In this document: positions 1 through 11,321 of the stretch, piece after piece
Numbering within the stretch: the first letter of the stretch is position 1
How the letters are laid out: every line of letters starts with the position of its first letter
NCBI GenBank assembly: GCA_028095005.1
Contig: CM051459.1
Coordinates: forward strand, 24,414,699 to 24,478,698
Direction: 5' to 3'
DNA: 64,000 nt
Source of the DNA: Rhynchospora pubera
Lineage: Eukaryota; Streptophyta; Magnoliopsida; Poales; Cyperaceae
The notes under the pieces: model-generated
What the model saw: only the letters and a program-made list of their open reading frames with translations
Told to the model about the DNA's origin: nothing
Database searches by the model: none
Translations under genes and position numbers: made by a program

Positions 1-1125
1 AATTTAACATTCATCTAATATTTTAGTCATCTAATATTTTAGAAAATATATTTTTGTCTTTTTTCCATAAGTATTAACCATAAATTTGAACATTAAATAT
101 CATGCAATTTTTTTTTTCTAAACATGATTCATAAGTAGTCTACTGAGTACTCTGGACTCGTGATTCAGTGTCCGGAGCACTGTTGTGTGATTTATCTTTA
201 TCCTTAAAGTTTATGTTGTGTATTTTTAAATATTTCTTTTGAGATGCCGTCAATAGGTCTCTGTATATTTATACGTCCATAATTACAAATTTTGACATGA
301 AAAAATTCTCCATATATTTATAAATAAGTACATAAATTTAAATAGAGAACAAAATTTTAAAAGTCTCCAAACAATCTCTGAACAAAACTATAATAAAGAT
401 TAAATTTTATGAGATTTAGAAAATAATTAAAAAAATTATAGCTCTATAATTAGAAAATATCATACGACAGGATTCATCATACATCTGTGACCATGTATAT
501 AAATTTTCATAGGCAAATAAGTTTTTTAAGTCCTCCAAACAATTAAAAAACAAAACTATATTTTTTCTCAAATCGGAAAATTGATCCATCCATTATTGAA
601 TGGAATGGACGGAGAGAGAGGCGCATGCCAAGGCCTATGCACATGGGCGGCAAAAGAAAGAAAGAGAGAAAGAGAGAGGAAGAAGAATTTTCTGTGGCAA
701 CCCATCTTTAGAATGTGTTTGATTGTTAGTTGAAGCATCATAGAAAATTCTAAAATTTTATACACACTCACATGGGCAGATTTAGGTGTGGGATTTTTTT
801 CGACCGTCGTCCTTTGTCTGTGCTTGACTACACCTTTAGCCGCTGCAATGAAAAATTCGACCCAAATTACTGTCTGGAGAACTGTTGGCCAACAGTTCTT
901 TCAGATCCGAATTGAATTGTCTGAAATAATATATGTTTTGATTGCTTATGGGCAGTTGAACTGACCCAAGAGCAAGGACAATGATGCATGCCTTCCAGTT
1001 TTGTCGGTGGAAGGACTCGGTATATCCTCATTAAAAGTTGTTGACTGTTGAATGTTGGTTTCACCCAGATGATGTTGATAGGTAAGTAACGGACTATACT
1101 CGTAACTCCGATTTTGCTTGACTGC
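1..1125. other. AT-rich intergenic DNA, no gene seen
   Basis: AT-rich sequence with a short GA-rich tract near 610-680. No ORF with a recognisable domain, no clear terminal repeats and no RNA gene were seen on either strand. Confidence 0.5.
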
Positions 1126-1363
1126 TAAGGCCCTGCTCCAAAAGGGGTTAACCCGGGCTAAGGAAAGCTACGGAAAGACAAGGGAGGTGAAGGAAGTATA
1201 TGGAAAGACAAGATGATCTATAGTTACTTGCTCCAGCTTTTTAAAATTATGTATAGAAGTTACTAGTAGTAACCTTCTATTTAATATATGTAAGGACAAT
1301 AATACCCTTTATTCAGAACAATAAGTACCCCTAAAAAAGGTACCAGATTATCAAATTGAAATT

Positions 1364-1489
1364 CTTCTGGTCAATCAGGAAAAGCAGCACAAGAAAGTAA
1401 CAGTAAATCTCCATTTCTGGCAAGACATGCTTTGCAGCAAGTTGAGTCGTGGGAGCTGTATCCATGTCCATTTCATCAGAGCCAGAATC
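1364..1489 (-). pseudogene. Captured exon resembling 26S proteasome subunit RPN3 (PSMD3)
   Basis: Read on the minus strand, an acceptor (TTTCAG) at 1490 is followed by an open exon. It encodes an acidic, Met/Asp-rich stretch (SGSDEMDMDTAPTTQ), then AKHVLPEMEIYCY, then LFLIDQK. This order matches the N-terminal part of the plant 26S proteasome non-ATPase subunit 3 (RPN3) as I remember it: an acidic MEVDTA-like linker followed by the LPE-EIYCYLLVL-FLIDQKK motif. Similarity stops after DQK, where the frame runs into intron-like sequence. Only a small part of the roughly 480-residue subunit is present, so this is a fragment inside the Harbinger-like element. It may still be spliced into chimeric transcripts. 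Confidence 0.6.
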
Positions 1490-1722
1490 CTGAAAGATCA
1501 AAACATAAGTGAAGCACAATTTAATTCACTTATGTTTTCTACTTTCCATTAGTTCAACTAAACCCCTACACACATTGGTACTTGAACTGGACGTGTTTAG
1601 TAGTTGCATGAACAAGGGTGTGAACCATTGGTACCACCTCTTTATCAGTTCTAGCTATAGTCCGAATCATTGCAAATTAGTTGAAAGAAAAGTAGGATAA
1701 AAAAAATTAAAATATATCTTAC

Positions 1723-1790
1723 TTGTTCAACATAGGATAGGAGGAGATGTTGCAAAAGAACAAGCTGAGCTCTTTGCAAATGAGTGTAGC
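1723..1790 (-). pseudogene. Second candidate captured exon
   Basis: A 68-bp segment on the minus strand lies between a good acceptor (TGTTCCAG) and a good donor (GTAAGATA). Its end phase (0) matches the start phase of the RPN3-like exon at 1489, and the frame that joins the two is open. The encoded peptide (about 22 residues, leucine-rich) is too short for me to name, so membership of the same donor gene is inferred from phase and order alone. Confidence 0.35.
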
Positions 1791-2716
1791 CTGGAACAAT
1801 CAATCAATCATTTCTCACTATTTGAGCCTAATAAAAAAGTCATTACAAACTTGTTTGAACAACATTCAGGATAAAAAAAAAATTATCTCATATAAGTACC
1901 ACCAATTACTCAGTATTAGTTATATGTACCAGAAGAAAACACAAATTGGAAAGGTTAGACCAACACACAAATTGGAAAACCTATAGCTTCTTTCTTTTGT
2001 TGGACCAAAGCTTGAGACATTGGGAAGTATATGCTTTATATAAAAGAGATAAAAGACATACTGTACCTCAAAAAGTGGTTGATTGGCAGGAGAAAATCAA
2101 ATTTCAGGAGGGAATATCAAGAGTTCACCAAAATTTGGGAGGGAAGATGAATTTGGTGGGGTCCGATGCCAGAGAAAGAAGAGCGTAAGGGCAATTTTGA
2201 CACAAAAATTGATTGACTTCTCGCGTGCTTCCTCGTTACACCCCGATTTTGGGGGTGATCCGCCTTCTCCGCAAATTAGTAGTCGAGGAACCGTCGCTTC
2301 CTTGAGTTTGCATCGATTCACCCAGGAACAATAATGGGAGCAGGTTATATCGGTTCCTCTACTTTTCCTTAGCCCGGATTAACCCCTTCTGGAGCAGGAC
2401 CTAAGGTGAACCATCTGTCCCGTCCTCTACAGATTATGATGTATTCCACAAAAAATCGTTTATTATTTGTTGGATAAATATTAATAATAATAAGGATTGT
2501 GTGCGACTCGGTATCGCTAAGTAGTTGTGTCGTATACAACCCTTATGGCTATTAATTTCGCACAAACTAACATTTTGGCTAATTTTTTTCCATGATTGTT
2601 TTGACTGAATTTTTTCTTTTTTTTATTTTTGGGGATTTTTTTAGTTTTTTTTTTCAATTATTTTTCCTAGTTTTTCTAGTTTTTTTTAATTTCTTTTTTT
2701 TTGGGGGGGGGGGGGG

Positions 2717-3151
2717 TGGAACGACATCCTCAGCAGCCAACATTTGGCAGCTCCAAACAGCCAAATTTTTTTTTTTTAATATTTCAATATTTTAAAAATC
2801 AAATGTTGAATTCAAACCGTTGATCTTGTTTAAATTTACGGGCGATGCGTTTTCATATAAGTTTTATAAAATTTGGATTCGATTTGATACTTGATTAAGT
2901 GACCAAATTATGAACGAATTTGAATTAATCAGTGATAGTTAATTAGATTCGTTCATTTGTTGACCACTTGATCTAGTATCAAATCCACTCCAAATTTCAT
3001 GAAACTTATGTGAAAATGCATTGCCCGTAAAATTAAACGAGATCAACGGTTTCAATTCAATATTTGATTTTTAAGATGTTGAAATATCAAAAAAAAAAAA
3101 TTTGGCTGTTTGGAACAGTCAAATGTTGGCTGCTGAGGATGTGGATCCCCA
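2717..3151. mobile_element. Fold-back hAT-like MITE inserted in a G tract
   Basis: The two halves are long inverted arms that pair over roughly 200 bp each. The core TIR is CATCCTCAGCAGCCAACATT near 2725, with its complement ending at 3141. Both sides abut runs of G (14 on the left, about 11 on the right) on the same strand, which would be the duplicated target. A sibling copy with the same arms lies at 29373-29788 and shows an 8-bp target repeat, hence the hAT assignment. No coding capacity. Confidence 0.6.
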
Positions 3152-3159
3152 GGGGGGGG

Positions 3160-4430
3160 GGAGGGTATAGGCATATGTATTGATAATAAAAAATGGGAAA
3201 AACAAAGCACTACTCCTACACTCAATTAAAGTACTTTTTTCTTTCTTTCTTCTATTTATTTGCATTTCCTTTTTCTTCGTTTGGTCGATTAGCAAAGTCG
3301 AGTGTATTGTTTGAATCCTCTAAATATCAAATACAGTAAATACTTGTACCATTTGTATGTTTAGCACAAGACACGAACTAGCTATTCGTGAACAGTCTCG
3401 CAAACCAAACAAGACACGAACTCTTGGGATTGTTCCTTATTCCCCCCTTTTTTAGAGAACAACGAACCCCTTGTTCGTCGCTGAACCAAACATTAGTCCG
3501 TTCTTCATTTTTTTTTCCTCACCATAGAACAAATTAGCTTCATCTCCCATCATTGAACGAATTAACTAAGCTAGCTACCTCTTCTGCTATTGAGGTATAC
3601 ATGACGTTGATCAGCTCTAATTATGCACACCTTACATAAATCATGTGTATCCAGTACAAAAGTCGAGCGTCGGTGGAATCTCAGTAATAATAATATCGAA
3701 TACCAACATATAATCATTGTTCAGCTGATATAAAGGCTGTGCCCAAGAAAAAAACCATTAATATGAGATGACCTTCTAATGTCCTACCTTTTATCTCCTC
3801 TCACCCCTCCAATTTGGTTTCTGCACAGTGTAACTAACACAATCCGATCCTATCATAAAATTGCCCAAGTCGCAGTAGATTTTGCACATTATATCCCGAA
3901 CAACAATACATTGTATCGGTTGCTTGAACTAGAAGTTCCATAATACCGAAGCAGCACATAATTTTGGATTGGAAGCGATACATAATTACTACAAATCTAA
4001 AGCAAAGCATACACACATGCTTACTTAAATTACTTTTACCCAATTCTGGTCCATTCTTCTGAATAGCAAAACTTGGCTGCTATTTCATTACTGTAAATCA
4101 ATGGAACCATTACATAAATTACTCTAAAAATAAAGCACATTAGCAATGTTTAGTTAATTCCCAATTTTGCTCCCTTATTCCAACTCCGAAACACATGAAA
4201 TTGCAGAAAAACCAAATTCTACTGTGATCAATGCACTGATTATCATCTCAGTTTACTAATAGTGAACCACAAATACCACAATGCTTATATAACATTAAGA
4301 GCTGTAAGTTCATATAACAAAGATTCCTTATCCCATTTAAACAGGTCTAAACAAACAAAAATCTCAGATAACAAAACCTCAGTAAGCAAAAAGAACCTAC
4401 CAAACAACTCTCAGGTTTAAACCAAAACTG
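3160..4430. other. Intergenic, 3' flank of RPS17
   Basis: AT-rich sequence containing the presumed 3' untranslated region of the minus-strand RPS17 gene. Nothing else is recognisable. There is no terminal repeat pair and no credible coding ORF. Confidence 0.4.
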
Positions 4431-4487
4431 AATAAAAACAAGACATGATCCAGGTCACCTACCATTGATCCATCAATCTCTCTCCAT

Positions 4488-4925
4488 TCAGTTACCGCCT
4501 CTGCGACCGCCACCACCACCATACGGCACGCGGCCACTAAACTGCTGCGTCTGCTGTTCCTCCTTGTGCTTCTCCACACCAGGCAGATCCGCCATGCCGA
4601 GCACCGCAAGCATCTCCAATGTCTCCTTGTCAACCAAGATCTCGTTCACCTTCAAGGCCGACTCATCAGGCACGAAATCCATGCGCCTCTCGCGCTCCTC
4701 CTCCTGGAGCTTGAGCGAGATACCTCGCACGGGCCCTTTCTGGATCCGGCGCATGAGATGCGTCGTGAACCCGGCGATCTTGTTGCGGAGGCGCTTGGAA
4801 GGGATGATGGCGACCTCTTCTAGAACCTTCTTGTTCGTGTGGAAGTCGAGCGTCATGCGCGAGTAGTAGCGCTCGATCACCTGGCGCGACGACTTCTTCA
4901 CGGTCTTTGTACGGACACGCCCCAT
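4488..4925 (-). CDS. RPS17: 40S ribosomal protein S17 (eS17)
   Basis: A complete, intronless 145-residue reading frame. It begins MGRVRTKTVKKSSRQVIERY, the highly conserved eS17 N terminus, followed by the basic segment around residues 40-55 (IPSKRLRNKIAGF), RRIQKGPVRGI, and the C-terminal NEILVDKETLEML region. It ends in a Gly/Arg-rich tail typical of plant copies. The protein is a structural component of the cytosolic small ribosomal subunit. Length matches the usual 130-145 residues and no frame damage is seen. Codon GC is clearly higher than in the surrounding repeats. The start is the ATG at 4925, just downstream of a pyrimidine-rich (CTT-repeat) leader on the coding strand complement, as is common for ribosomal protein genes. 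Confidence 0.95.
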   Translation of the reverse strand: MGRVRTKTVKKSSRQVIERYYSRMTLDFHTNKKVLEEVAIIPSKRLRNKIAGFTTHLMRRIQKGPVRGISLKLQEEERERRMDFVPDESALKVNEILVDKETLEMLAVLGMADLPGVEKHKEEQQTQQFSGRVPYGGGGGRRGGN

Positions 4926-5000
4926 TGTTTAGCTTGGATTCGCTCCTTCTTCTTCTTCTTCTTCTTCGTTTAAGTCTTGCGGCGGCGCGGGAGAAAGGGT

Positions 5001-5245
5001 TTCTAGGGTTTTGAAGATATATATAGGCTTGAGGTTGTGAGGGGTGTTTTTAGGTGCGCTGGTAGTAGGAACACCCAATACACCAAGACCAACAGCGCTT
5101 GAGGATGTGTCTGTAATCCTGACCGTTCAGTCAGATCAACGGTGTCACGGTGAAGGTTCAGATTGACCTGTTATGTAGGATTGGGCTGGGTACTAACTGG
5201 GCCGTGGAAGATCCAGGGACTGGGCCTAATATTATCGGGCCGAAG
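5001..5245 (-). promoter_or_regulatory. RPS17 promoter: telo-box, TATA, site II motifs
   Basis: Reading toward RPS17 on the minus strand there are several TGGGCY/GGCCCA-type site II motifs (about 5176-5245), a TATATATA box at about 5018-5025, and a telo-box (AAACCCTA, 5004-5011) just downstream of it. Site II plus telo-box is the established arrangement in plant ribosomal-protein promoters, where TCP-family factors bind site II. Further TGGGCT/GGCCCA motifs around 5335 fall inside the neighbouring MULE end. Confidence 0.7.
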
Positions 5246-6250
5246 TATCCAACAAAGTACTTTTTCTGCGGGGCTGATATGGGACATCCCACAAATTTGA
5301 CATCCTTGACATCCTACAAATCCAGTTGAGATTAATGGGCTGGCCCAATGCGATCTAGGCAACATAAGCTGGATGTTGATGTCATCTGGATACTCAGAGT
5401 ATTTAATCTTATGTATGGAAGTATATAAATGTGTTTTTTTTTATAAATTTAACAAATTTAATAACATTTATAATAAATTAAATTTCGTTATTTCATGTTA
5501 TTTGATGCTGACATCACTTAAAAACTGGGAGTACTTAAATTAGTGTAAAGGAGTATATAAATGCGAACTGGGAGTACATATTTTTCCATACGGGAGTATA
5601 TAATTTTCAATACGGAAGTATATAATTTTTGGTAAAACGTTTAAATAAGCATTCAATATATGAATTAGAAAATAAGAATAATCATATAAAAATTGAAATA
5701 TTAAGAGAGTAAATAATTCTACGTATGGGAGTATATACATCTACATATGGAATACAGAATTAGCATTTAAAAAGCAGACAAACAAATGTGCAAATAAGAA
5801 TTGAAAATATTAAGTATATACTTCTTTTTAGAGGAGTACATACTTTTTCATACGAGATTATATAATTTTTTGTCAAAACGGTCAAATAAGCATTCAATAT
5901 ATGAATTTGAAAATAAAAATAATCAGATAAAAATTGAAATATTAAGGAAGTAAATACTTGTCCGTAAGGGAGTATATACTTCTACATATGGAATACCAAA
6001 TTAACATTTAATAAGCATACAAAAATCGTACAAATAAGAATTCAATATAATAACAGAGTATATAATTCTTAAAAAGGGAGTATAAACTTCTTCATAAGAG
6101 TTCAAATAAGCATCCAATACTAAATTTTCATCCAACCATGTTCAAATAAGAGTTATTCACTAAACGAAATTCACTCAACAAAAAACAAACAAAAGTAACA
6201 AGTTATACTCAACCACCAAGTTTTGCAATCTTCTCAGTCAACCATCAAGT

Positions 6251-8508
6251 TCAATCTTCTTCCTCAAGATCAAGGAGAACACATTCACTTGCAGTTCTGA
6301 ATTTAGGCTTCACTTCATTAATCAGATCTAGTAATAGTCGGTAAGTAACGACACGCTTATCATCAGTGACATTAATCTGCAAAACATATGATTGTCCAAT
6401 TTTAGAACAAAAATTCAATACATTTTATAATTTACTTCTTTATCCTATATTTTGTACTCCTTTAAGCCTATAACAAAACACCAAGATATAATATATAAAT
6501 TACATTAGAAGTTTGATAAACTCACCACTAACATCTCCTCTTTTAAGCCTATACTAAAATATCAAACACACCTGCCTGATTCTTGATATGTACTCACTTG
6601 TTAGATATGATTTACTCATTTATCCAATATTTTATACTCTTTTAATCTATATTAAAATACCAAACACACCTGCCAGGTTCTTGATATGTACTCTCTTGTT
6701 ATATATTATTTACTCCCTTATTCTATATTTTGTACTCCTTTAAGCCTATATTAAAATACCAAACACACCTGCCAGGTTCTTGATATGTACTCTCTTGTTA
6801 GATATTATTTACTCTCTTATTCTGTATTTTGTACTTCTTTAAGCCTATATTAGAACACCAAACAAATAACAAAGCTTCTTGATATGTACTCACTTGTTGA
6901 CTCCTTTATCCTATATTTTGTACTCTTTTAAATCTATACTAAAATACCAAACACACCTGTCAGGTTCTTGATATGTACTCTCTTGTTAGATATTATTTAC
7001 TGCCTTATTCTATATTCTGTACTCCTTTAAGTCTATATTAGAACACCAAATAAATAACAAAGCTTCTTAATATATACTTTTGTGTTAGATATTATTTACT
7101 CCTTTATCCTATATTTTGTACTCCTTTAAGCCAATATTAAAATACCAAACACACCTGCCAGGTTCTTGATATGTACTCCCTTGTTAGATATTATTTACTC
7201 TCTTATTCTATATTATGTACTCCTTTAAGCCTATATTAGAACACCAAATAAATAACAAAGTTTCTTGATATGTACTTCCTTGTTAGATATTATTTACTCC
7301 TTTATCCTATATTTTGTACTCCTTTAAGTCTATACTAAAATACCAAACACACATGTCAGGTTGTTGATATGTACTCTTTTGTTAGATATTATTTACTCCC
7401 TTATTCTATATTCTGTACTCCTTTAAGTCTATATTAGAGCACCAAATAAATAACAAAGCTTCTTAATATATACTTCTGTGTTAGATATTATTTACTTCTT
7501 TATCCTATATTTTGTACTACTTTAAGCCAATATTAAAATACCAAACACACCTGCCCAGTTCTTGATATGTACTCCCTTGTTAGATATTATTTACTCTCTT
7601 ATTCTATATTATGTACTCCTTTAAGCCTATATTAGAACACTAAATAAATAGCAAAGTTTCTTGATATATGCTTCCTTGTTAGATATTATTTACTCCTTTA
7701 TCCCATATTTTGTACTCCTTTAAGTCTATACTAAAATACCAAACACACCTGTCAGGTTCTTGATATGTACTCCCTTGTTAGATATTATTTACTTCCTTAT
7801 CTTATATTTTGTACTCCTTTAAACCTATATTAAAATACCAAACAAACAACAAAGCTTGATTGCATAAGCTTGAACCACACAATTTGTAAAAGAATCAATA
7901 AATTGATAAACAAAATCAAGATCAAATAACTAAGTTCCAAATGTAATCGGTGAATAGGTCATATGAAATCCTTCACTGAGCCATACTAGAACTAATAAAC
8001 AAATTGAACACAATTATGTAATGAATGTGTGAAAGAAAGGGACTGAGAAGACTACAGATTGAATATAAATAAATTGAACACAAAGTATTACCTTAATATT
8101 AAGGAGTATATAATTATGTTAAACAAATTGAACACAGTTCATTCTAATTTTACATATAGCCTGCAAATCGAACACAATTTGAGCACAAATTCGATCTATA
8201 TATTGAAAAAACCTATTATGTGACAGTAAATTTATATCTTGAGCAAATCTTAATCTAAATTAATCATTTCATGTGATTTAAAATTGTTACGAAACCTAAA
8301 CTGAATTGTAAATAAAAAAAAATCATAACAGAAATAACAAAAACCTACTTCCAAAAATTTAGGTTTAGGTTTTAGTAACCAAAACCTAAACGATTTAGAA
8401 TAATCCAAAAAAAAAGACATCTAATAGAACAAATCGATAGATACCTGATGGAGATGCCGATGTCGATCCTCCGCTTCTAGGTTTTGACACGACTGTTTGT
8501 TTCTCCAT
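6251..8508 (-). CDS. Split small gene of unknown function inside MULE-1
   Basis: The first candidate exon (8508-8445) starts with ATG and encodes MEKQTVVSKPRSGGSTSASP before a CAG/GTATCT donor. The last candidate exon (6376-6251) follows a TTTTGCAG acceptor. It encodes 41 residues (starting INVTDDKRVVTYRLLL, ending in an acidic LLDLEEED tail) and a stop. Phases do not join directly (exon 1 leaves phase 1, the last exon starts in phase 0), so either an unseen middle exon exists or one border is wrong. The 2-kb intron contains the 99-bp tandem array. I do not recognise the protein. It may be a gene captured by the MULE, or an accessory MULE gene. Confidence 0.4.
6440..7860. repeat. 99-bp tandem array with 198-bp higher-order dimers
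   Basis: The marker TCTTGATATG (or its variant TCTTAATATA) recurs at about 6581, 6679, 6778, 6877, 6966, 7065, 7164, 7263, 7362, 7461, 7560, 7659 and 7758. The spacing is 99 bp except for an 89-bp step caused by a 10-bp deletion. From about 6877 two monomer types alternate. Type A carries AAACACACCTGCCAGG and type B carries AATAAATAACAAAGC, giving 198-bp A-B dimers. About 14 monomers are present, all AT-rich. Confidence 0.9.
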
Positions 8509-8950
8509 TAGATCGAGAGATTGAGAGAGAAGATCTTGAGCAAACGATATAAGAATGTTAATAGAGAATAGCGGCGATGACGATGGCAATCAAATCAACC
8601 ACAAAGAAGGATGACATAACAATCAGCCATGGTGAAAGAGCAAAATCGAGCAAGCATGGATAGAGGAAAACTTTCGACACCGATAAAGTGATTATGGAAG
8701 AGAGTTAGAGAGATCTCGTAGAAAGATGAGGGATCTTGAAGTGAGCAATTTCTCCGATAAAAAGAATGGATCAAAAATCAGATCTCAAAAACAAAAATGT
8801 CGTAACTCGTAACCATCTGTTCTCACGTGAGAAGCACGTGGATATGGAATTAATGATGAAATGATCTAATTGGCCCATATAGGCTCAAGCCCGCAGGATG
8901 GCAGGGATGTCCGGAGATTAAGATGGTACTTAGGATATCCGCTTTTTCTG

Positions 8951-10991
8951 GAGCTGATATATAGAATCCAACACAAAAACATTAAAGCATCTAAATGGAT
9001 AGTTCCAATTTTCTGCTTGATGACATCATCAATCTGCTGCTGACGTCATCAATTTTCATGCTGACAACGTCATAAAAAAAATTAAGAAAAAAAAATTTTC
9101 ATTTTTTTTTTCGCGCTGACGTCATCAAATGGATGAAATTTTTTGTTCAGTTAGATGAATCAATGGATGGATTAATTTGCGTTAAGTGTTCAGTTTGATG
9201 CATTCGTAATATAAAGTTTTAAGTTTTTTGTGTTTAGTTAAACTCGATAAGGGATGAATTTAAAGTGTTTATGTGTTCAGTTAATCACAGCAGAAATTTG
9301 ATTTCATAATATGACAATTTACTTCTGATATGACATAAATATGAACATTTAAAACAACAAAACAAACACTTACAATAACAAAATGAATAAATACAAATAT
9401 TAATTTAATAACCAACATAAACAAATTGAACAAATAAACTAATCATTTACAACAACAAATAGAACATTTACAACAATGAACTGAAAACATAACTTTCATT
9501 AATAATCAAGCTTTTTTATGTTTTATCGCCGTTTTATCAAGATTTTTGTTCACACCGCACAACCGTTTTATTCATTATATCACCGTTTTTTTCCATTTTG
9601 TCACCGTTTTATCACTGATAAATGCAAAATCACCACCCAACCGCTAAACCGCACAAATCACATTTTAAAACCTTGTTAATAATAAACAAATCTAGCGAAC
9701 TTACAACCTTTTGGTCGTGAACTTACATCCTGTTTCGAGCGATTGGCTTACCTCAAGTACTAAACTAATCAATTATTTGTTCTAGTTTATTGTTCTAGTG
9801 GTGCTGCAGTTCATCAATAGGTAAACAATCAAACAAGCAATCAAATTAATCAAGCTAGATATAATACTCAACAAAACATATCACATAATCATAACATAAG
9901 CAATCAAGTCATAACAAAATACTAAACTAATCTACTAACTACCCCTAAGACATCATTAACTAGCCTAACATGCAAGCAAAACAAGATACAAACTCCATCA
10001 AATCTAATATCAAGAGAAAAAGAAGGAATAAACCAAATATCGCCTCTAACTCGAGATATCGACCGTCTAGAGCCGTGGTTGGATCGGTTCTACCGCCGTC
10101 GCGTCCAGAATCGCTCCAAAGTTGCTGCCATGGTCGTGCTCCACTGTGAGAGGTGGAATCCCACGTCTTTCGGCGCGAGATCGGCATGAAAACGGTGGTG
10201 GAAAGGTGGAAAATATGCTATCGAAGGTTGGTTTTTCCTCTTTGGTCGACATTCGTGCTTAAATACACCAAGGGAAAGTCTAGGAGGCGGCTAGGGCAAG
10301 AGATCTCCTTTCCTTCTCCGAAACTTGCCAAATTTCACTTTCCATACATGGATTTCGGACCGAACTCCGTACATTTCGGACCGAAATTCTAGAATCGAGC
10401 ACTCATAGTATTTTGACCATAATTTCTTCATCCGGACTCCGATTGAGGTGATTCAAAGATCGTTGGAAAGTTTAGGATGAGCTCTATAGTGCTATAGATT
10501 TTATTCAGTCATTTGTTTCTCCAAAATCCACATTTTTATGTGATAATTATACCCAATCCACCAAGTTCTGCAAAACAAATGAAATTGGTACGGCAGTACC
10601 CAATCTTGCAAAATAAATCACAAAAGCACATTGAATATCATTGGTTTGGATAGTATTTGGATGCCAAGTACGATCAAAATACATATATAAATACGAGATA
10701 TCACTATGCCATTTTATAAATGTATCAAACTGAACACATAACACAAATTAACCCATCCCTTGTTGTATTTAGTTTGTAAATCTGTTGAACATTAATCTCA
10801 TCCCTTAAGGTATCAAACATATCACTAAATGCTGACATCAGTACGCATCAGATGCGTGCAGAGCGCGGATGACGTCAAAGCGTGCAGAAAATCCGGAAAA
10901 TATGGGCCTGGGTATCTAGGAGGCCCATTAAAATGTCACTGGTTAAAGAGTGGATGGTTGGATGGTATCTCTATGGTTTATATCATTTTCG
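8951..10991. mobile_element. Mutator-like element 2 (MULE-2), 2.04 kb
   Basis: The left end reads GAGCTGATATATAGAATCC. The right end, as reverse complement, reads CGAAAATGATATAAACCATAG and continues into a CATCCAAC block, like the left. It is flanked by CTTTTTCTG (8942-8950) and CTTTTTCAG (10992-11000), an 8/9 match. Near each end are TGACGTCA-like palindromic motifs. A GC-richer interior block (about 10040-10240) looks like acquired sequence but has no recognisable domain. No transposase is present. Confidence 0.5.
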
Positions 10992-11321
10992 CTTTTTCAG
11001 TGGGCATTTTTCTGTGATTTTGTTAGTATTTCTCAGGCTCTGATCGAACCGGAAACAAGAGAGAAAGGGGAAAAAAAATCTAGTTAAATATTTTCGTTTT
11101 GGACAAAAAATTCACGGTCTAAAATTTTCTCGCCGATTCTTACACGAAGAAAATTCTTGCGCCTACTTCGTCAATTTCAACGAATTTAAAGAAAAAAGTT
11201 TTTCATTTTTATTTCTCGCGTTAAATGTATGTTCGGAACACATTATGTTTGTAAATATTTAAAAATGTAACACCTAATCAGCTTCCTGACGTGTGATCAG
11301 ACTCATCTCCATCATATGTAT

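Larger units (their letters stand above)
1129..2401. mobile_element. Harbinger-like non-autonomous element carrying host exons
   Basis: The element is bounded by TIRs of about 35-40 bp, beginning GGCCCTGCTCCAAAAGGGG on the left and, as reverse complement of the right end, GGTCCTGCTCCAGAAGGGG. Both sides are flanked by the trinucleotide TAA (1126-1128 and 2402-2404). A 3-bp TAA/TTA duplication is characteristic of the PIF/Harbinger superfamily. No transposase ORF is present, so it must be mobilised in trans. The interior holds splice-flanked exon-like segments on the minus strand (1364-1489 and 1723-1790), making it a Pack-type element. Confidence 0.75.
5269..8941. mobile_element. Mutator-like element 1 (MULE-1), 3.67 kb
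   Basis: The ends are CGGGGCTGATATGGGACATC on the left and, as reverse complement of the right, CGGATATCCTAAGTACCATC. These are short, imperfect terminal repeats sharing the ATAT...CATC pattern. Both sides are flanked by the identical 9-mer CTTTTTCTG (5260-5268 and 8942-8950), the target size expected for Mutator. The interior contains direct repeats of about 165 bp near 5610 and 5860, a 99-bp tandem array (6440-7860) and two exon-like segments on the minus strand. No transposase was found. Confidence 0.65.

Noticed and set aside
2592..2795. 67-residue ORF rich in Phe and Gly
   Set aside because: It arises from T- and G-homopolymers at the edge of a MITE and has no coding character.
6440..7860. 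Regularly spaced repeats as a CRISPR-like array
   Set aside because: The whole 99-bp unit is repeated with no unique spacers, and the genome is a plant. It is a tandem satellite.
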